From: Paraglaciecola sp. L1A13
Lineage (GTDB): Bacteria > Pseudomonadota > Gammaproteobacteria > Enterobacterales > Alteromonadaceae
NCBI RefSeq assembly: GCF_009796745.1
Contig: NZ_CP047024.1
Span: forward strand, 4,030,001-4,094,000
DNA length: 64,000 bases
Direction of reading: 5' to 3'
Made by a program: the position numbers and the translations under genes. Every line of letters begins with the position of its first letter. Within the stretch, counting starts at the first letter, position 1. This document shows positions 1 through 9,053 of this stretch, one piece after another. Below the pieces are notes generated by a model. It had not been told where the DNA came from and made no database searches. It saw only the letters and a program-made list of their open reading frames with translations.

Positions 1-473
1 TCCCCCCAGAACATACTATAATGGCGTCGAATTCGCGGTTGTGATTATGCAAGCATAAAAGTAATCGATTTTCGTTCAAAACATGCTCAACAATGTGCAT
101 GTACTATGTCTCCTGGGATGTTTGCCAGTTCAGTAATGTCCCTGGCCGATGCTTTTTACCTAGGAAGTTGATTCCATCGCTATTGCGCAAGCTCGGCTCG
201 TATCGAGACGCCTACGGCAATGATGATACTTCCGCCCTGAACTTTCGGTTCACGGGCGTACACCGAACAGCGGCATTTCGGGAGACACCAATCTTACATA
301 TACCCAAGTGACTTCGAAATAACGGATTAAGAGTTGCTTGTACGGCCACTCACGACTGGTTTAAAGTTATTTGGGTATATGATATCGATGAAATTTTTAT
401 TTTTATCGTCCTACTGCATTTATACTTCAAGGATGAAAAATATGCACTTCAAGCACATTTACAAGTGGCCTAA
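1..473. other. Left-edge stretch with no supportable gene
   Basis: I see no convincing gene here. One 72-codon plus-strand frame (93-311) is open, but it has no recognisable motif, no ribosome binding site and a composition unlike a conserved protein. The minus strand is interrupted by stops. The only structure noted is an imperfect inverted repeat near 298-380, listed separately. The stretch could hold the promoter of the gene at 474, or the remnant of a gene beginning left of the window. Confidence 0.5.
298..380. repeat. Short inverted repeat, possible small intergenic element
   Basis: ATATACCCAA at 298-307 is mirrored by TTGGGTATAT at 371-380. Just inside each arm the similarity continues imperfectly (GACTTCGAAATAAC on the left, GTTTAAAGTTAT on the right). 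Arms of the type TATACCCAA-n-ACTT are, from memory, common in small dispersed palindromic elements of gammaproteobacteria. That assignment is inference: a single copy in this window cannot prove a repeat family. Confidence 0.3.
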
Positions 474-884
474 ATGAATCAAGAAACAATAATACGCCAA
501 CGCGGCGCCATTATCGTAGATGCACTTAATGACGTGGTGAAATGGAAATACGATGATTTTAATCGTGCATTATTAGCTGAATTTTCGGCTGATAAAGCTC
601 AGCAGGTCAATGCGATTGTGCGTCAACATTTTACTGTCGAGTGGGACGTGACTAACGTCAAGCAAGCTCCAAATTTAATGAAACACTTAGCCGGGAAATA
701 CGCCCGTCTAAGCAAAAAACAGAAACTATATTACCCTCAGCAAGATGAGCGCCCTGACGTTATGCTTGCTTGGTGGCCTTGGGGCCACGGGGCAACCGTC
801 TCGATCAGATTATTTATTGTCAATCAAGAACCATTTGTTTCAAAAAAACCTCTACTGAAACGAATTTTTCCTTTTCTGAATTGA
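474..884 (+). CDS. Conserved-looking hypothetical protein, 136 aa
   Basis: I do not recognise this protein. It is soluble-looking and basic, with no signal peptide or membrane segment. It starts at an ATG with only a weak upstream purine stretch. The N-terminal half is charged and looks helical. The middle carries a Trp-rich segment (AWWPWGHG, about residues 99-106), and the C-terminus is Lys/Phe-rich (LLKRIFPFLN). About 94 bp separate it from the ribokinase gene on the same strand, so co-transcription is possible but not shown. Its uninterrupted frame and ordinary codon use support a real gene; no function can be assigned. Confidence 0.6.
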   Translation: MNQETIIRQRGAIIVDALNDVVKWKYDDFNRALLAEFSADKAQQVNAIVRQHFTVEWDVTNVKQAPNLMKHLAGKYARLSKKQKLYYPQQDERPDVMLAWWPWGHGATVSIRLFIVNQEPFVSKKPLLKRIFPFLN

Positions 885-977
885 AAAGAGCTAAATCTTG
901 TTACTTATATGGGACATATATACAGTTTCTCGGTTAGAATAATGCCAAAATGATATAAACTTTCGGAATTACTCTAT

Positions 978-1874
978 ATGGCCGTTATTAATTTTGGTTC
1001 TATCAATGTGGACCATGTTTATCAGGTTGAGCACTTCGTTCAACCTGGTGAGACCTTAGCCTCGACTCATTATCAATGTTTATTGGGTGGTAAAGGCGCG
1101 AACCAATCTATCGCGCTTGCTAAAGCCGGGGCTGATGTACGCCACGTTGGTCGTATCAATGAATCTGACGCCAACTTCAAACAGATCATGATAAAACACA
1201 ATATTAATTGTAAATTTGTAGCTTGCACCGAAAGCCCTTCTGGCCATGCCATTATACAAGTCACGCCATCTGGCGAAAATGCTATTGTGTTATTTGGTGG
1301 CGCTAACCATGAAATTACGTCCAAAGAAGTAATGGCGGCTCTGGATGACGTAAAATCCAGTGATTGGGTATTAACGCAGAATGAGACTAGCGCCATTGAT
1401 GAAGTACTCAAACAAGCTAAAGAAAAAGGTCTCAAAGTCGCGTTCAACCCTGCCCCGATGACAGAGTCAGTTAAGCAACTGCCATTTGAGTGTATTGACC
1501 TTTTGATCGTTAACGAAGTTGAAGCACAAGAAATTTCCGGCCATAGCGACTTAGATAGCATGGCGCAATACTTTAGTGCTAACTGGCCAAAGAGCGAAAT
1601 CATTATCACGCTAGGTAAGGCTGGGGTGTGCATGCTCAAAAACGATCGCAGAATTGAAGTTGATGCATTTGTAGTGGATGCGGTTGATACCACAGCGGCC
1701 GGTGATACCTTTATTGGTTTCTTCTTATCGGCTTACAGCCAGCACACGGATGCAAAAACAGCGCTTACCCGCGCTTGTGCTGCATCTGCACTTGCGGTTA
1801 CTCAAGTGGGCGCAGCCCAATCTATTCCAGATGAAGAACAAGTAAATCGTTTTCTTGCTAAACATAATTGCTAA
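978..1874 (+). CDS. rbsK: Ribokinase (PfkB family)
   Basis: Phosphorylates D-ribose to ribose 5-phosphate with ATP in the cytoplasm. The 298-aa length is typical of RbsK. The first PfkB signature is visible as GGKGANQS at residues 37-44. The second is DTTAAGDTF at 237-245, with the catalytic base expected at Asp243; the TAAGD form is the one usual in ribokinases. The nucleoside hydrolase gene begins 21 bp downstream on the same strand, so the pair would release ribose from nucleosides and then phosphorylate it. No ribose transporter genes are adjacent, which suggests salvage of internal or imported nucleosides rather than free ribose uptake. Adenosine kinase or another sugar kinase of the family is a less likely alternative. 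Confidence 0.88.
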   Translation: MAVINFGSINVDHVYQVEHFVQPGETLASTHYQCLLGGKGANQSIALAKAGADVRHVGRINESDANFKQIMIKHNINCKFVACTESPSGHAIIQVTPSGENAIVLFGGANHEITSKEVMAALDDVKSSDWVLTQNETSAIDEVLKQAKEKGLKVAFNPAPMTESVKQLPFECIDLLIVNEVEAQEISGHSDLDSMAQYFSANWPKSEIIITLGKAGVCMLKNDRRIEVDAFVVDAVDTTAAGDTFIGFFLSAYSQHTDAKTALTRACAASALAVTQVGAAQSIPDEEQVNRFLAKHNC

Positions 1875-1895
1875 CCCACATTCAACGAGGACCCT

Positions 1896-2831
1896 ATGAG
1901 CCATAAAATTATTCTTGATACCGATCCGGGAATCGACGATGCAATGGCGATTTTTTTCGCTTTTCAATCTCCAGATATTGACGTACTCGGCCTAACCACT
2001 GTGTACGGAAACGTGCCCGTTGAAATGGCGGCACAAAATGCTCTTACCTTATGTGAGATGGCAGGTGTAGATATTCCCGTATGCAAAGGTGTCGGTATGC
2101 CTTGGGTCGGGCCGCAGTCTAAATACGCGCACTTTGTGCATGGTGAGGATGGTTTCGGTAATATTTGCCCTGAGCCTTCAAAACGTAAATTAGATCCTCG
2201 CTCATCAGCACAATATATTGTTGATATGGCTCGTCAGTATCCTGGTGAAATTACCGTAGTTGCGATTGGTCCTCTTGGTAACCTTGCGTTAGCACTGCGT
2301 CTTGAACCCGAGTTGCCTAAGTTACTAAAAGGTGTCTCAATAATGGGCGGTGCAGCATTTGTGCCGGGGAATGTAACCCCGGTTGCAGAGGCAAATATTT
2401 GGAACGATGCTTATGCAGCTGAGATTGTTTTCGGGGCAGACTGGAACCTAACTATGTTTGGTCTAGATGTGACAATGACGGTCCCGTTTGAACCAACGTT
2501 TTTAGAAGCTTTACGCAAAAACAACGCAAAATTAGGTGGGTTTGTTCACGATGCTGCTCAGTTCTATATGGACTTTTACTCACAAAATCGTGAAGATCGA
2601 GTGTGTTTCTTCCATGACGCGATGCCTATTGCTCATCTTGTTGATCCAAGTTTGTTTGAAATTGTCCGAGGTCACGCACGGGTATCAACGGATCCACTAA
2701 ACATTGGCCAAACGTCAATCGCGCCAAAAAATACTACAGCCAGCCCCGATTGGCTCGAAGCACAACAGGTTGACGTTGCTGTTAAAGTTGACAAGGAAAG
2801 ACTCACCCAATTATATATTGATACCTACTAA
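1896..2831 (+). CDS. Inosine-uridine preferring nucleoside hydrolase
   Basis: Hydrolyses the N-glycosidic bond of ribonucleosides to give ribose and a free base. The hallmark calcium-binding motif DTDPGIDDA lies at residues 8-16, and the C-terminal His-Asp pair of the family is present near 240-241 (HDAMPIAHLVDP). The 311-aa length fits the RihA/RihB/RihC class. A start ATG follows a GAGGACC ribosome binding site. It directly follows ribokinase, so the two look like a two-gene salvage operon. The sequence alone does not tell whether pyrimidine or purine nucleosides are preferred, so I give no gene symbol. Confidence 0.88.
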   Translation: MSHKIILDTDPGIDDAMAIFFAFQSPDIDVLGLTTVYGNVPVEMAAQNALTLCEMAGVDIPVCKGVGMPWVGPQSKYAHFVHGEDGFGNICPEPSKRKLDPRSSAQYIVDMARQYPGEITVVAIGPLGNLALALRLEPELPKLLKGVSIMGGAAFVPGNVTPVAEANIWNDAYAAEIVFGADWNLTMFGLDVTMTVPFEPTFLEALRKNNAKLGGFVHDAAQFYMDFYSQNREDRVCFFHDAMPIAHLVDPSLFEIVRGHARVSTDPLNIGQTSIAPKNTTASPDWLEAQQVDVAVKVDKERLTQLYIDTY

Positions 2832-2844
2832 ATTAATGTAGATA

Positions 2845-2939
2845 TGCCGATATCACGACAAATTACTCGTTTGATATCGGCAGAATATTGAAAAGTTAAA
2901 AGCATTCGAGTGCGCAGTGAAAAAGCACTTGAGTGCTTT
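2845..2939. terminator. Two tandem hairpins after the nucleoside hydrolase gene
   Basis: TGCCGATATCA at 2845-2855 pairs with TGATATCGGCA at 2872-2882, a perfect 11-bp stem. A second stem of 15 bp, counting two G-U pairs, forms between 2899-2913 and 2925-2939. Neither is followed by a clear T tract, so termination is plausible but the pair could instead protect a 3' end. Confidence 0.4.
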
Positions 2940-2989
2940 ACGACACTAACATCTAAAATCCATGCCCCCTATCGCGTTAATCAGTATTT

Positions 2990-3017
2990 TTGATAAAAAT
3001 AAACGCGTAGCTATACT
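2990..3017 (+). promoter_or_regulatory. Putative sigma70 promoter of the fau gene
   Basis: TTGATA at 2990-2995 and TATACT at 3012-3017 are separated by 16 bp. Predicted transcription start is near 3024, about 30 bp before the chosen ATG at 3057, which argues against the in-frame TTG at 3027 as the start. Confidence 0.5.
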
Positions 3018-3056
3018 GAACCGTTATTGTCCGCCCAATTGAAAAACATATTGAAA

Positions 3057-3659
3057 ATGACTATGCATACAAATTATACACGGCAAACTCTGCGTCAACA
3101 TTTTCGTCAAAAGCGCAACTGCCTGTCAGAGAAGCAACAAACGCACGCAAGCAATCTTCTACTGGAACACTGCCAAGCTATTGAGCAATATCAGGCGGCG
3201 AAATATATTACCTGTTATTTGGCTCAAGATGGTGAGATTTCAATGAAGCCAGTGATCGAAGATGCATGGATGCAAGGAAAAATAGTCTGTTTGCCTGTGC
3301 TACATCCATTTGCCAAAGGCCAACTGTTATTCTTGCGCTACCACAAAGACAGCCAAATGGAAGCAAATAGATTTGGTATTCCTGAACCGGCTCTGCGGGT
3401 TACGGACATCGTCCCGCTGCCCTTAATAGATGTAATTTTTGCGCCTCTAGTTGCCTTTGACGCCCAAGCCAACCGTTTAGGTATGGGCGGAGGATTTTAT
3501 GACCGTACTTTGGCACCTGTTGCGCACAATACGTTTGCCACTGAGATATACGGCGTGGCTCATGATTGTCAGAAAGTGCCAAGTGGGATAAAAAGTGACA
3601 AATGGGATATCCCTATGCAAAAAATTATTACTCCCTCAAAAATATATATAGCCCCTTGA
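3057..3659 (+). CDS. fau: 5-formyltetrahydrofolate cyclo-ligase
   Basis: Converts 5-formyl-THF to 5,10-methenyl-THF with ATP, returning a storage or inhibitory folate to one-carbon metabolism. The family signature [11 protein letters not shown], the phosphate/folate loop, lies in the C-terminal third. An N-terminal basic helix ([13 protein letters not shown]) is also typical. I chose the ATG at 3057 (200 aa); another ATG lies two codons later, and an upstream TTG at 3027 would put the start on the predicted transcription start. In many gammaproteobacteria this gene follows zapA and 6S RNA. Neither is seen here, but rpiA does follow, as is usual for the fau-rpiA neighbourhood. Also called ygfA. 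Confidence 0.85.
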   Translation: MTMHTNYTRQTLRQHFRQKRNCLSEKQQTHASNLLLEHCQAIEQYQAAKYITCYLAQDGEISMKPVIEDAWMQGKIVCLPVLHPFAKGQLLFLRYHKDSQMEANRFGIPEPALRVTDIVPLPLIDVIFAPLVAFDAQANRLGMGGGFYDRTLAPVAHNTFATEIYGVAHDCQKVPSGIKSDKWDIPMQKIITPSKIYIAP

Positions 3660-3744
3660 AACAAATATAATTTTTACACTGAACATATATTTTGCATTTT
3701 CCTTGGGTATACTTTGCTTTTCACCAGACTTACTGAAGAAAACC

Positions 3745-4401
3745 ATGAACCAAGATGACAAAAAGAAAGCCGCAGCTCTAGCCGCTATCAGATATGTAGA
3801 GCAAGACTCAATCGTTGGCGTAGGCACGGGTTCCACGGTTAATTACTTTATAGAAGCATTAGCGTCGGTTAAAAACACTATCCAAGGGGCAGTTTCAAGC
3901 TCAGAGGCTTCAACTAAACGATTAGAAGCATTAGGTATTGAGGTATTCGATCTGAACTCCGTAGATCAATTATCGGTATACGTAGATGGCGCCGACGAAA
4001 TCACCGAACATCGCCACATGATTAAAGGCGGCGGCGCGGCATTGACCCGTGAAAAAGTCGTCGCTGCTGTGGCTAAAAAGTTTGTTTGTATCATTGATGA
4101 TACTAAAAATGTCCCTATTTTAGGGGCATTTCCGCTACCTGTAGAAGTGATACCAATGGCACGTTCATACGTCGCTCGAGAAATCGTTAAGCTTGGCGGA
4201 GATCCGGTTTATCGCCAAGGGGTTGTAACTGACAACGGTAATGTGCTGCTAGATGTATTCAATCTCAAAATATTAAACCCAGTGGAATTAGAACGGCAAC
4301 TCAATAATATAGTTGGCGTTGTCACCAATGGCCTTTTCGCTATGCGCTCAGCTGACGTAGTGTTAACAGGTACTGAATCTGGCGTTCAAGTAAGCGAATA
4401 A
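3745..4401 (+). CDS. rpiA: Ribose-5-phosphate isomerase A
   Basis: Interconverts ribose 5-phosphate and ribulose 5-phosphate in the non-oxidative pentose phosphate pathway. Visible motifs are the phosphate loop [11 protein letters not shown] near the N-terminus, DGADEI with the catalytic Asp pair, and [11 protein letters not shown] with the catalytic Glu and Lys. With the ATG at 3745 (GAAGAA just upstream) the protein is 218 aa, matching the family norm of about 219. An in-frame TTG at 3703 would add a hydrophobic leader without conservation and is rejected. It would take ribose 5-phosphate made by the ribokinase encoded about 1.9 kb upstream. A strong terminator follows. Confidence 0.93.
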   Translation: MNQDDKKKAAALAAIRYVEQDSIVGVGTGSTVNYFIEALASVKNTIQGAVSSSEASTKRLEALGIEVFDLNSVDQLSVYVDGADEITEHRHMIKGGGAALTREKVVAAVAKKFVCIIDDTKNVPILGAFPLPVEVIPMARSYVAREIVKLGGDPVYRQGVVTDNGNVLLDVFNLKILNPVELERQLNNIVGVVTNGLFAMRSADVVLTGTESGVQVSE

Positions 4402-4436
4402 ACAAACTAACCTATTCGAATAATATTATTTATATA

Positions 4437-4460
4437 AACCGCCTCCAATGGCGGTTTTTT
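4437..4460 (+). terminator. Rho-independent terminator of rpiA
   Basis: AACCGCC at 4437-4443 pairs with GGCGGTT at 4450-4456 around a TCCAAT loop, followed by T's to 4460. Confidence 0.85.
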
Positions 4461-4548
4461 CGTCTTTTAATATGCCATCTTAGACACTAAACCGTCATAA
4501 AACAGTGCCACACTGTCTGACTAGACTCATTATTTGTAGTGCTTAGTC

Positions 4549-5634
4549 GTGTTGATCCATTTAGATTCTATTAAAACTCGCCTGCTATTAATTATAACGG
4601 TCTGTGTATTGGGCATGCTGTTACTTGTGGGCAGTCAAATTTACTACACCCAAAAGTTGGTAGATTTGAATGAAAAAAACAAATCACTGTTACGCTTAGG
4701 CCAAGATTTTTTGCAACTTCGCCGCCATGAGAAAGATTTTTTATTACGCTTGGATCTTAAATACACTGATAAATTTACCCATCAAGCCAAGCGGTTTTTA
4801 ACCCAGTTAACAGCGGTTCAAGCACTCGATAAACAGTCCCAACAGAATCAACAGATATTCGATGAGCTATTCAACAGCTTTCCCTTATACCAGCAGCAAT
4901 TTGTCAGCCTAGTAGAAACAAGAATTGCCATGGGATTAGATGAAAATAGAGGCTATCAGGGTGGTTTTCGCCAAGCAGCCCATGCACTGGAAGCAAAATT
5001 ATCTGAAGCTGAGTTTTTAAATATGTATCAATTGTTGTTGCAAATTCGTCGGGCCGAAAAAGATTTTTTATTACGCAAAGATCTGAAATACGTCAATAAA
5101 GAGCGTGCTTTATATTCCACACTTATTCAGCGTATTGAAGCTCAATCGCCCTTTCAATACTCGCAGCTCATGCCGTTATTGAGCAAATACCAGCATGAAT
5201 TTATGCAGTTAGTCGATGCTTACCGTTATGTCGGCTTAAATCATAATACGGGTTTACAGGGAAATTTTCGTGATCAGGCGCATTTGGTTGAACAAAACTT
5301 CGTAAATCTGGATCATCACCTACAGCAGCAAGTTACAGCCGCCCAGCGTCGGGTGGAAATCACCAGTGTTATGATAATGCTAAGCACAACGGCTACCTTA
5401 ATCGTACTTTTGGTTCGTAGTTTTCTAACTCTACAACGTGCTTTTAATAACTTTGGAATGTTTTTTTATCGCTGTAAGCGCGAATATAAGCACATGGATG
5501 AAAAAAGCGTGGGCTTTTCGGAATTTAAATACCTAGCCACTATTGCCAACGAGATGATTGACTCACGTCGTAAAATAGAACAAGAGCTTCGCGCGGCACA
5601 GGACGAAATTACCCGACTGAGATTAGGCATGTAA
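4549..5634 (+). CDS. Orphan membrane sensor with duplicated helical module, no output domain
   Basis: 361 aa. TM helices lie at about residues 11-30 and 270-290, bracketing a roughly 240-residue periplasmic region. That region is an internal duplication. RRHEKDFLLRLDLKY (58-72) matches RRAEKDFLLRKDLKY (167-181), and GLDENRGYQGGFRQAAH (129-145) matches GLNHNTGLQGNFRDQAH (229-245). The pattern resembles helical bimodular (HBM-type) sensor domains of chemoreceptors and kinases, where the two bundles bind small acids. After TM2 there is only about 70 residues of linker and coiled coil, with no kinase, methyl-accepting or cyclase domain. The start is GTG (4549) or TTG (4552); no ATG lies nearby upstream. 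It is convergent with mutT. The partner, if any, is not adjacent. Confidence 0.6.
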   Translation: MLIHLDSIKTRLLLIITVCVLGMLLLVGSQIYYTQKLVDLNEKNKSLLRLGQDFLQLRRHEKDFLLRLDLKYTDKFTHQAKRFLTQLTAVQALDKQSQQNQQIFDELFNSFPLYQQQFVSLVETRIAMGLDENRGYQGGFRQAAHALEAKLSEAEFLNMYQLLLQIRRAEKDFLLRKDLKYVNKERALYSTLIQRIEAQSPFQYSQLMPLLSKYQHEFMQLVDAYRYVGLNHNTGLQGNFRDQAHLVEQNFVNLDHHLQQQVTAAQRRVEITSVMIMLSTTATLIVLLVRSFLTLQRAFNNFGMFFYRCKREYKHMDEKSVGFSEFKYLATIANEMIDSRRKIEQELRAAQDEITRLRLGM

Positions 5635-5659
5635 CCTAATACAATTCAACGTATATGAA

Positions 5660-6055
5660 TTAACCTAAGCTGTCAGTTTGCAATTTACTGACAATATCCG
5701 CATTAGCGGCGGGGAAATCGTAATCACTTAACTGGGGAATACTAACCCAGCAGCTAATTTGCCCCTCTTGATGCTGTGGTTCGCCTCTAAAGCCCTCAAC
5801 TAGTTGAATATGTAAGCGAACACGCTTGTCACCATAATCGTGCTCAATCAGCATATAATCCCGTAACGCGATGACCTCAATACCAACTTCCTCTTGTAAC
5901 TCTCGCGTTAATGCTTGAGCTGGCGTTTCACCGAGTTCGAGCTTACCTCCAGGAAATTCCCATTTGCCTCCTTGGTGTAAATCGTCTGAACGTTTACTGA
6001 TATAAATGGCTTGTTCTCTTTTGATAACGCCTACTGCTACGTCGACCACTTTCAT
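5660..6055 (-). CDS. mutT: 8-oxo-dGTP diphosphatase (Nudix)
   Basis: Removes oxidised dGTP from the nucleotide pool, preventing A:T to C:G transversions. The 131-aa protein has a complete Nudix box: GGKLELGETPAQALTREL then QEEVGIE, matching Gx5Ex7REUxEExGU with all catalytic Glu residues. It also has the MutT-like N-terminus with VAVGVIKR and a C-terminal half of normal length. It lies downstream of secA in the same orientation, the same order as in Escherichia coli. A probable terminator stands between the two genes, so mutT may have its own promoter. Confidence 0.9.
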   Translation of the reverse strand: MKVVDVAVGVIKREQAIYISKRSDDLHQGGKWEFPGGKLELGETPAQALTRELQEEVGIEVIALRDYMLIEHDYGDKRVRLHIQLVEGFRGEPQHQEGQISCWVSIPQLSDYDFPAANADIVSKLQTDSLG

Positions 6056-6077
6056 TGAAGCACCTTATATTTCACCC

Positions 6078-6113
6078 AAAAAAAACGGGCTAATTCTATT
6101 CGAAATAACCCGC
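6078..6113 (-). terminator. Terminator after secA
   Basis: On the minus strand CGGGTTATTTC pairs, with two mismatches, with GAATTAGCCCG and is followed by a run of eight T's (plus-strand A run ending at 6085). It sits between secA and mutT. Confidence 0.7.
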
Positions 6114-6151
6114 CTTTATTAACACCTGGCACGAATGCCCTAAGCGTTTTG

Positions 6152-8881
6152 TTAGTTTAGTTTACCGTGACATTGCTTATACTTTTGACCTGAACCACAA
6201 GGACAAGGATCGTTACGACCCACCTTAGGACCTTCACGCAATGCATTACCCGAACGTGCAGGCGCTGATTGCTCTGGCGCTTGTTCAGGTTCTTGTGTGA
6301 CACTAGCAGTTTCATGTTCATACTGTTTGGGTTGCTCATCAGCTTGTCGACGTTGCTCTTCAACTGCCTCAACGTCAGACTCGGCCTTCACTTGCACTTT
6401 ACTTAGCACAGTCACCACTTCTACTTTTAATGCTTCAAGCATTTCAGTGAATAATTCAAATGACTCACGCTTATATTCTTGCTTAGGATTCTTTTGTGCA
6501 TAGCCACGAAGATGAATACCTTGACGAAGGTGATCCATCGCCGCCAAGTGTTCTTTCCAGTGACTATCTAAGTTTTGTAGCATAACCGCTTTTTCGAATT
6601 GACGAAGTACGTCAGCACCAACCACTTCTTCTTTAGCCTTATAGCTGGCGCTTACTTCATCTAAAATGCGTTCACGAATTTTTTCTTCAAATAATTTGTC
6701 ATCTTCGTCAATCCATTTTTGTAGAGGTATATCTAACAAAAACTCACTTTTGAAATGGCCTTCAAGACCACTTACGTCCCACATTTCACTAAGTGATTGA
6801 GGCGGAATATATTGATCGATAATACTGTTAACCACGTCCACACGAATGGCATCAATAGTGGCGCTAATCTCACCTTCATCAAGTAGCTCGTTACGCTGTT
6901 CGTAAATAACTTTACGCTGATCGTTAGCAACATCATCAAATTCTAGTAGTTGCTTACGCATATCGAAGTTACGGCCTTCAACTTTACGCTGGGCATTTTC
7001 GATAGCTCGGGTAACCCAAGGGTGCTCAATCGCTTCGCCACGCTCCATACCTAAACGCTTCATCATATTGCCCATTTTTTCAGAGGCAAAGATACGCATT
7101 AACGCGTCATCGAGTGACAAGTAGAAGCGTGAAGAACCTGCGTCCCCCTGACGACCAGAACGGCCTCGTAATTGGTTATCAATACGACGAGATTCATGAC
7201 GTTCCGTGCCAATGATATGCAAACCACCTGATTCGATGACAGCATCGTGATCTTTCTGCCACTGCTCTTTAATTTTTTCAATGGTACCCGGCTTAGGATC
7301 GTTAATACCTTCAACGGCAACTTGCCAGTTTCCGCCAAGTACAATATCTGTACCACGACCGGCCATATTGGTGGCGATAGTCACCGCACCAGGTTTACCT
7401 GCTTGAGCAACAATATCAGCTTCTTGCTCATGGAATTTAGCGTTAAGAACCTTATGCGGGATTTTGGCTTTTTTCAGAATATCTGATATCAACTCCGAAT
7501 TTTCAATTGAAACTGTACCCACAAGTGTCGGTTGACCACGTTTCACACAGTCCTTGATGTCTTCAACAATCGCTTCGTATTTTTCTTGGGCGGTGAGGTA
7601 AATCAAATCCGCCTTATCTTTACGCACCATTGGTTTGTTAGTAGGAATAACAACCGTATCTAAGCCGTAAATACTTTGGAACTCAAACGCCTCAGTATCA
7701 GCAGTACCTGTCATACCGGCTAATTTGTCGTATAAACGGAAGTAATTTTGAAATGTGATCGAAGCGAGTGTTTGGTTCTCGTTCTGGATATTCACTTCTT
7801 CTTTTGCTTCAACCGCTTGATGCAAACCCTCAGACCAACGACGACCTTCCATTGTGCGGCCAGTATGCTCATCAACGATAACCACATCCTCGCCTTTGAC
7901 GATATAATCTACATCTCGGCTGAATAACTTGTGCGCACGTAGAGCGGCATTAACATGATGCAGCAATGAAATATTTGCCGCGGCAAAAAGTGACTCATTT
8001 TCGTCTAAAATACCACTGGACTTTAAAATTTCTTCGACGTGAATTTGACCTTTTTCGGTCAAATGGACCTGCTTACCTTTTTCATCAATAGTGTAGTCGC
8101 CGTCACCGTTATTACCTTCCTCATCTTCTTTATCTTGTAGTTCAAGCTGAGGAATAATGGTGTTTATCTTACGGTATAGCTCAGAACTATCTTCTGCTTG
8201 GCCAGATATAATAAGGGGGGTTCTAGCTTCATCAATTAAGATTGAATCGACTTCATCGATAATTGCATAATGAAGTTCACGCTGTACTCGATCATTCGGA
8301 CTAAACGCCATATTGTCGCGCAGGTAATCGAAGCCAAATTCATTGTTAGTACCGTAGGTAATATCAGCTGCGTAGGCTTCTTTCTTCTGAGCGTGGTTCA
8401 TGCCGGGAATATTACAACCAACCGTTAAGCCCAAAAATTCAAACAAAGGACGGCTGCCTTCCGCATCACGACTCGCCAAATAGTCATTGACGGTAATAAT
8501 GTGTACGCCTTTTCCGCTTAATGCATTTAAGTAAGCAGGTAACGTCGAAGTCAGCGTTTTACCTTCACCGGTTCGCATTTCAGCGATTTGACCAGTGTGT
8601 AACACCTGGCCGCCCAGCATCTGAACATCAAAGTGACGCATGGAAAAAACACGTTTACTGGCTTCACGAACAACGGCAAAGGCTTCAGGCAACAAATTAT
8701 CAGTGCTTTCACCGTCTTGCAAACGTTTTTGGAATTCACCTGTTTTAGCTTTAAGTTGCTCATCGCTGAGCGCTTCAAACTCGGTTTCTACCTGGTTAAC
8801 TTGCTCAGTAATTTTATTTAATTTTTTTAAAGTTCGGTCATTACGGCTACCAAAAACCTTGGTCAGAATACTCGAAAACAT
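6152..8881 (-). CDS. secA: Preprotein translocase ATPase SecA
   Basis: The motor that drives unfolded preproteins through SecYEG. 909 aa, as in E. coli (901). The N-terminus begins with the amphipathic helix [12 protein letters not shown]. Walker A is MRTGEGKT near residues 102-109, and the DEAD-type motif appears as [19 protein letters not shown]. The second NBD contains GTVSIENSE and the [10 protein letters not shown] finger. The C-terminal zinc-binding SecB-docking tail is complete (Cys893, Cys895, Cys904, His905) behind a Glu/Gln/Pro-rich linker. The gene follows an M23 peptidase gene rather than secM, so SecM-type secretion-responsive arrest is not evident here. Confidence 0.97.
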   Translation of the reverse strand: MFSSILTKVFGSRNDRTLKKLNKITEQVNQVETEFEALSDEQLKAKTGEFQKRLQDGESTDNLLPEAFAVVREASKRVFSMRHFDVQMLGGQVLHTGQIAEMRTGEGKTLTSTLPAYLNALSGKGVHIITVNDYLASRDAEGSRPLFEFLGLTVGCNIPGMNHAQKKEAYAADITYGTNNEFGFDYLRDNMAFSPNDRVQRELHYAIIDEVDSILIDEARTPLIISGQAEDSSELYRKINTIIPQLELQDKEDEEGNNGDGDYTIDEKGKQVHLTEKGQIHVEEILKSSGILDENESLFAAANISLLHHVNAALRAHKLFSRDVDYIVKGEDVVIVDEHTGRTMEGRRWSEGLHQAVEAKEEVNIQNENQTLASITFQNYFRLYDKLAGMTGTADTEAFEFQSIYGLDTVVIPTNKPMVRKDKADLIYLTAQEKYEAIVEDIKDCVKRGQPTLVGTVSIENSELISDILKKAKIPHKVLNAKFHEQEADIVAQAGKPGAVTIATNMAGRGTDIVLGGNWQVAVEGINDPKPGTIEKIKEQWQKDHDAVIESGGLHIIGTERHESRRIDNQLRGRSGRQGDAGSSRFYLSLDDALMRIFASEKMGNMMKRLGMERGEAIEHPWVTRAIENAQRKVEGRNFDMRKQLLEFDDVANDQRKVIYEQRNELLDEGEISATIDAIRVDVVNSIIDQYIPPQSLSEMWDVSGLEGHFKSEFLLDIPLQKWIDEDDKLFEEKIRERILDEVSASYKAKEEVVGADVLRQFEKAVMLQNLDSHWKEHLAAMDHLRQGIHLRGYAQKNPKQEYKRESFELFTEMLEALKVEVVTVLSKVQVKAESDVEAVEEQRRQADEQPKQYEHETASVTQEPEQAPEQSAPARSGNALREGPKVGRNDPCPCGSGQKYKQCHGKLN

Positions 8882-9053
8882 GGATTTACAGCTTCCAATC
8901 TAATAAATGAATGATATTACTGCCGGCGATGGCGTAAAAATCATAACTAAAATAAAACAAACTGCTCCAATGAGCTGATTGCCAATAATTAACGAAAAAT
9001 TTCGTTGGACGACATCAAACAGACTGTCCCTGCGTTAGCTAGTGATCGAATAG

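Noticed and set aside
93..311. 72-codon plus-strand frame near the left edge
   Set aside because: No ribosome binding site, no recognisable domain and a composition unlike the neighbouring genes.
1073..1693. 206-codon open frame antisense to ribokinase
   Set aside because: No motifs and no ribosome binding site, opposite a clear PfkB kinase.
2832..3056. 6S RNA gene (ssrS), often located upstream of fau
   Set aside because: The interval has two separate hairpins and a promoter reading into fau, but not the long closed stem with central bubble expected of 6S RNA.
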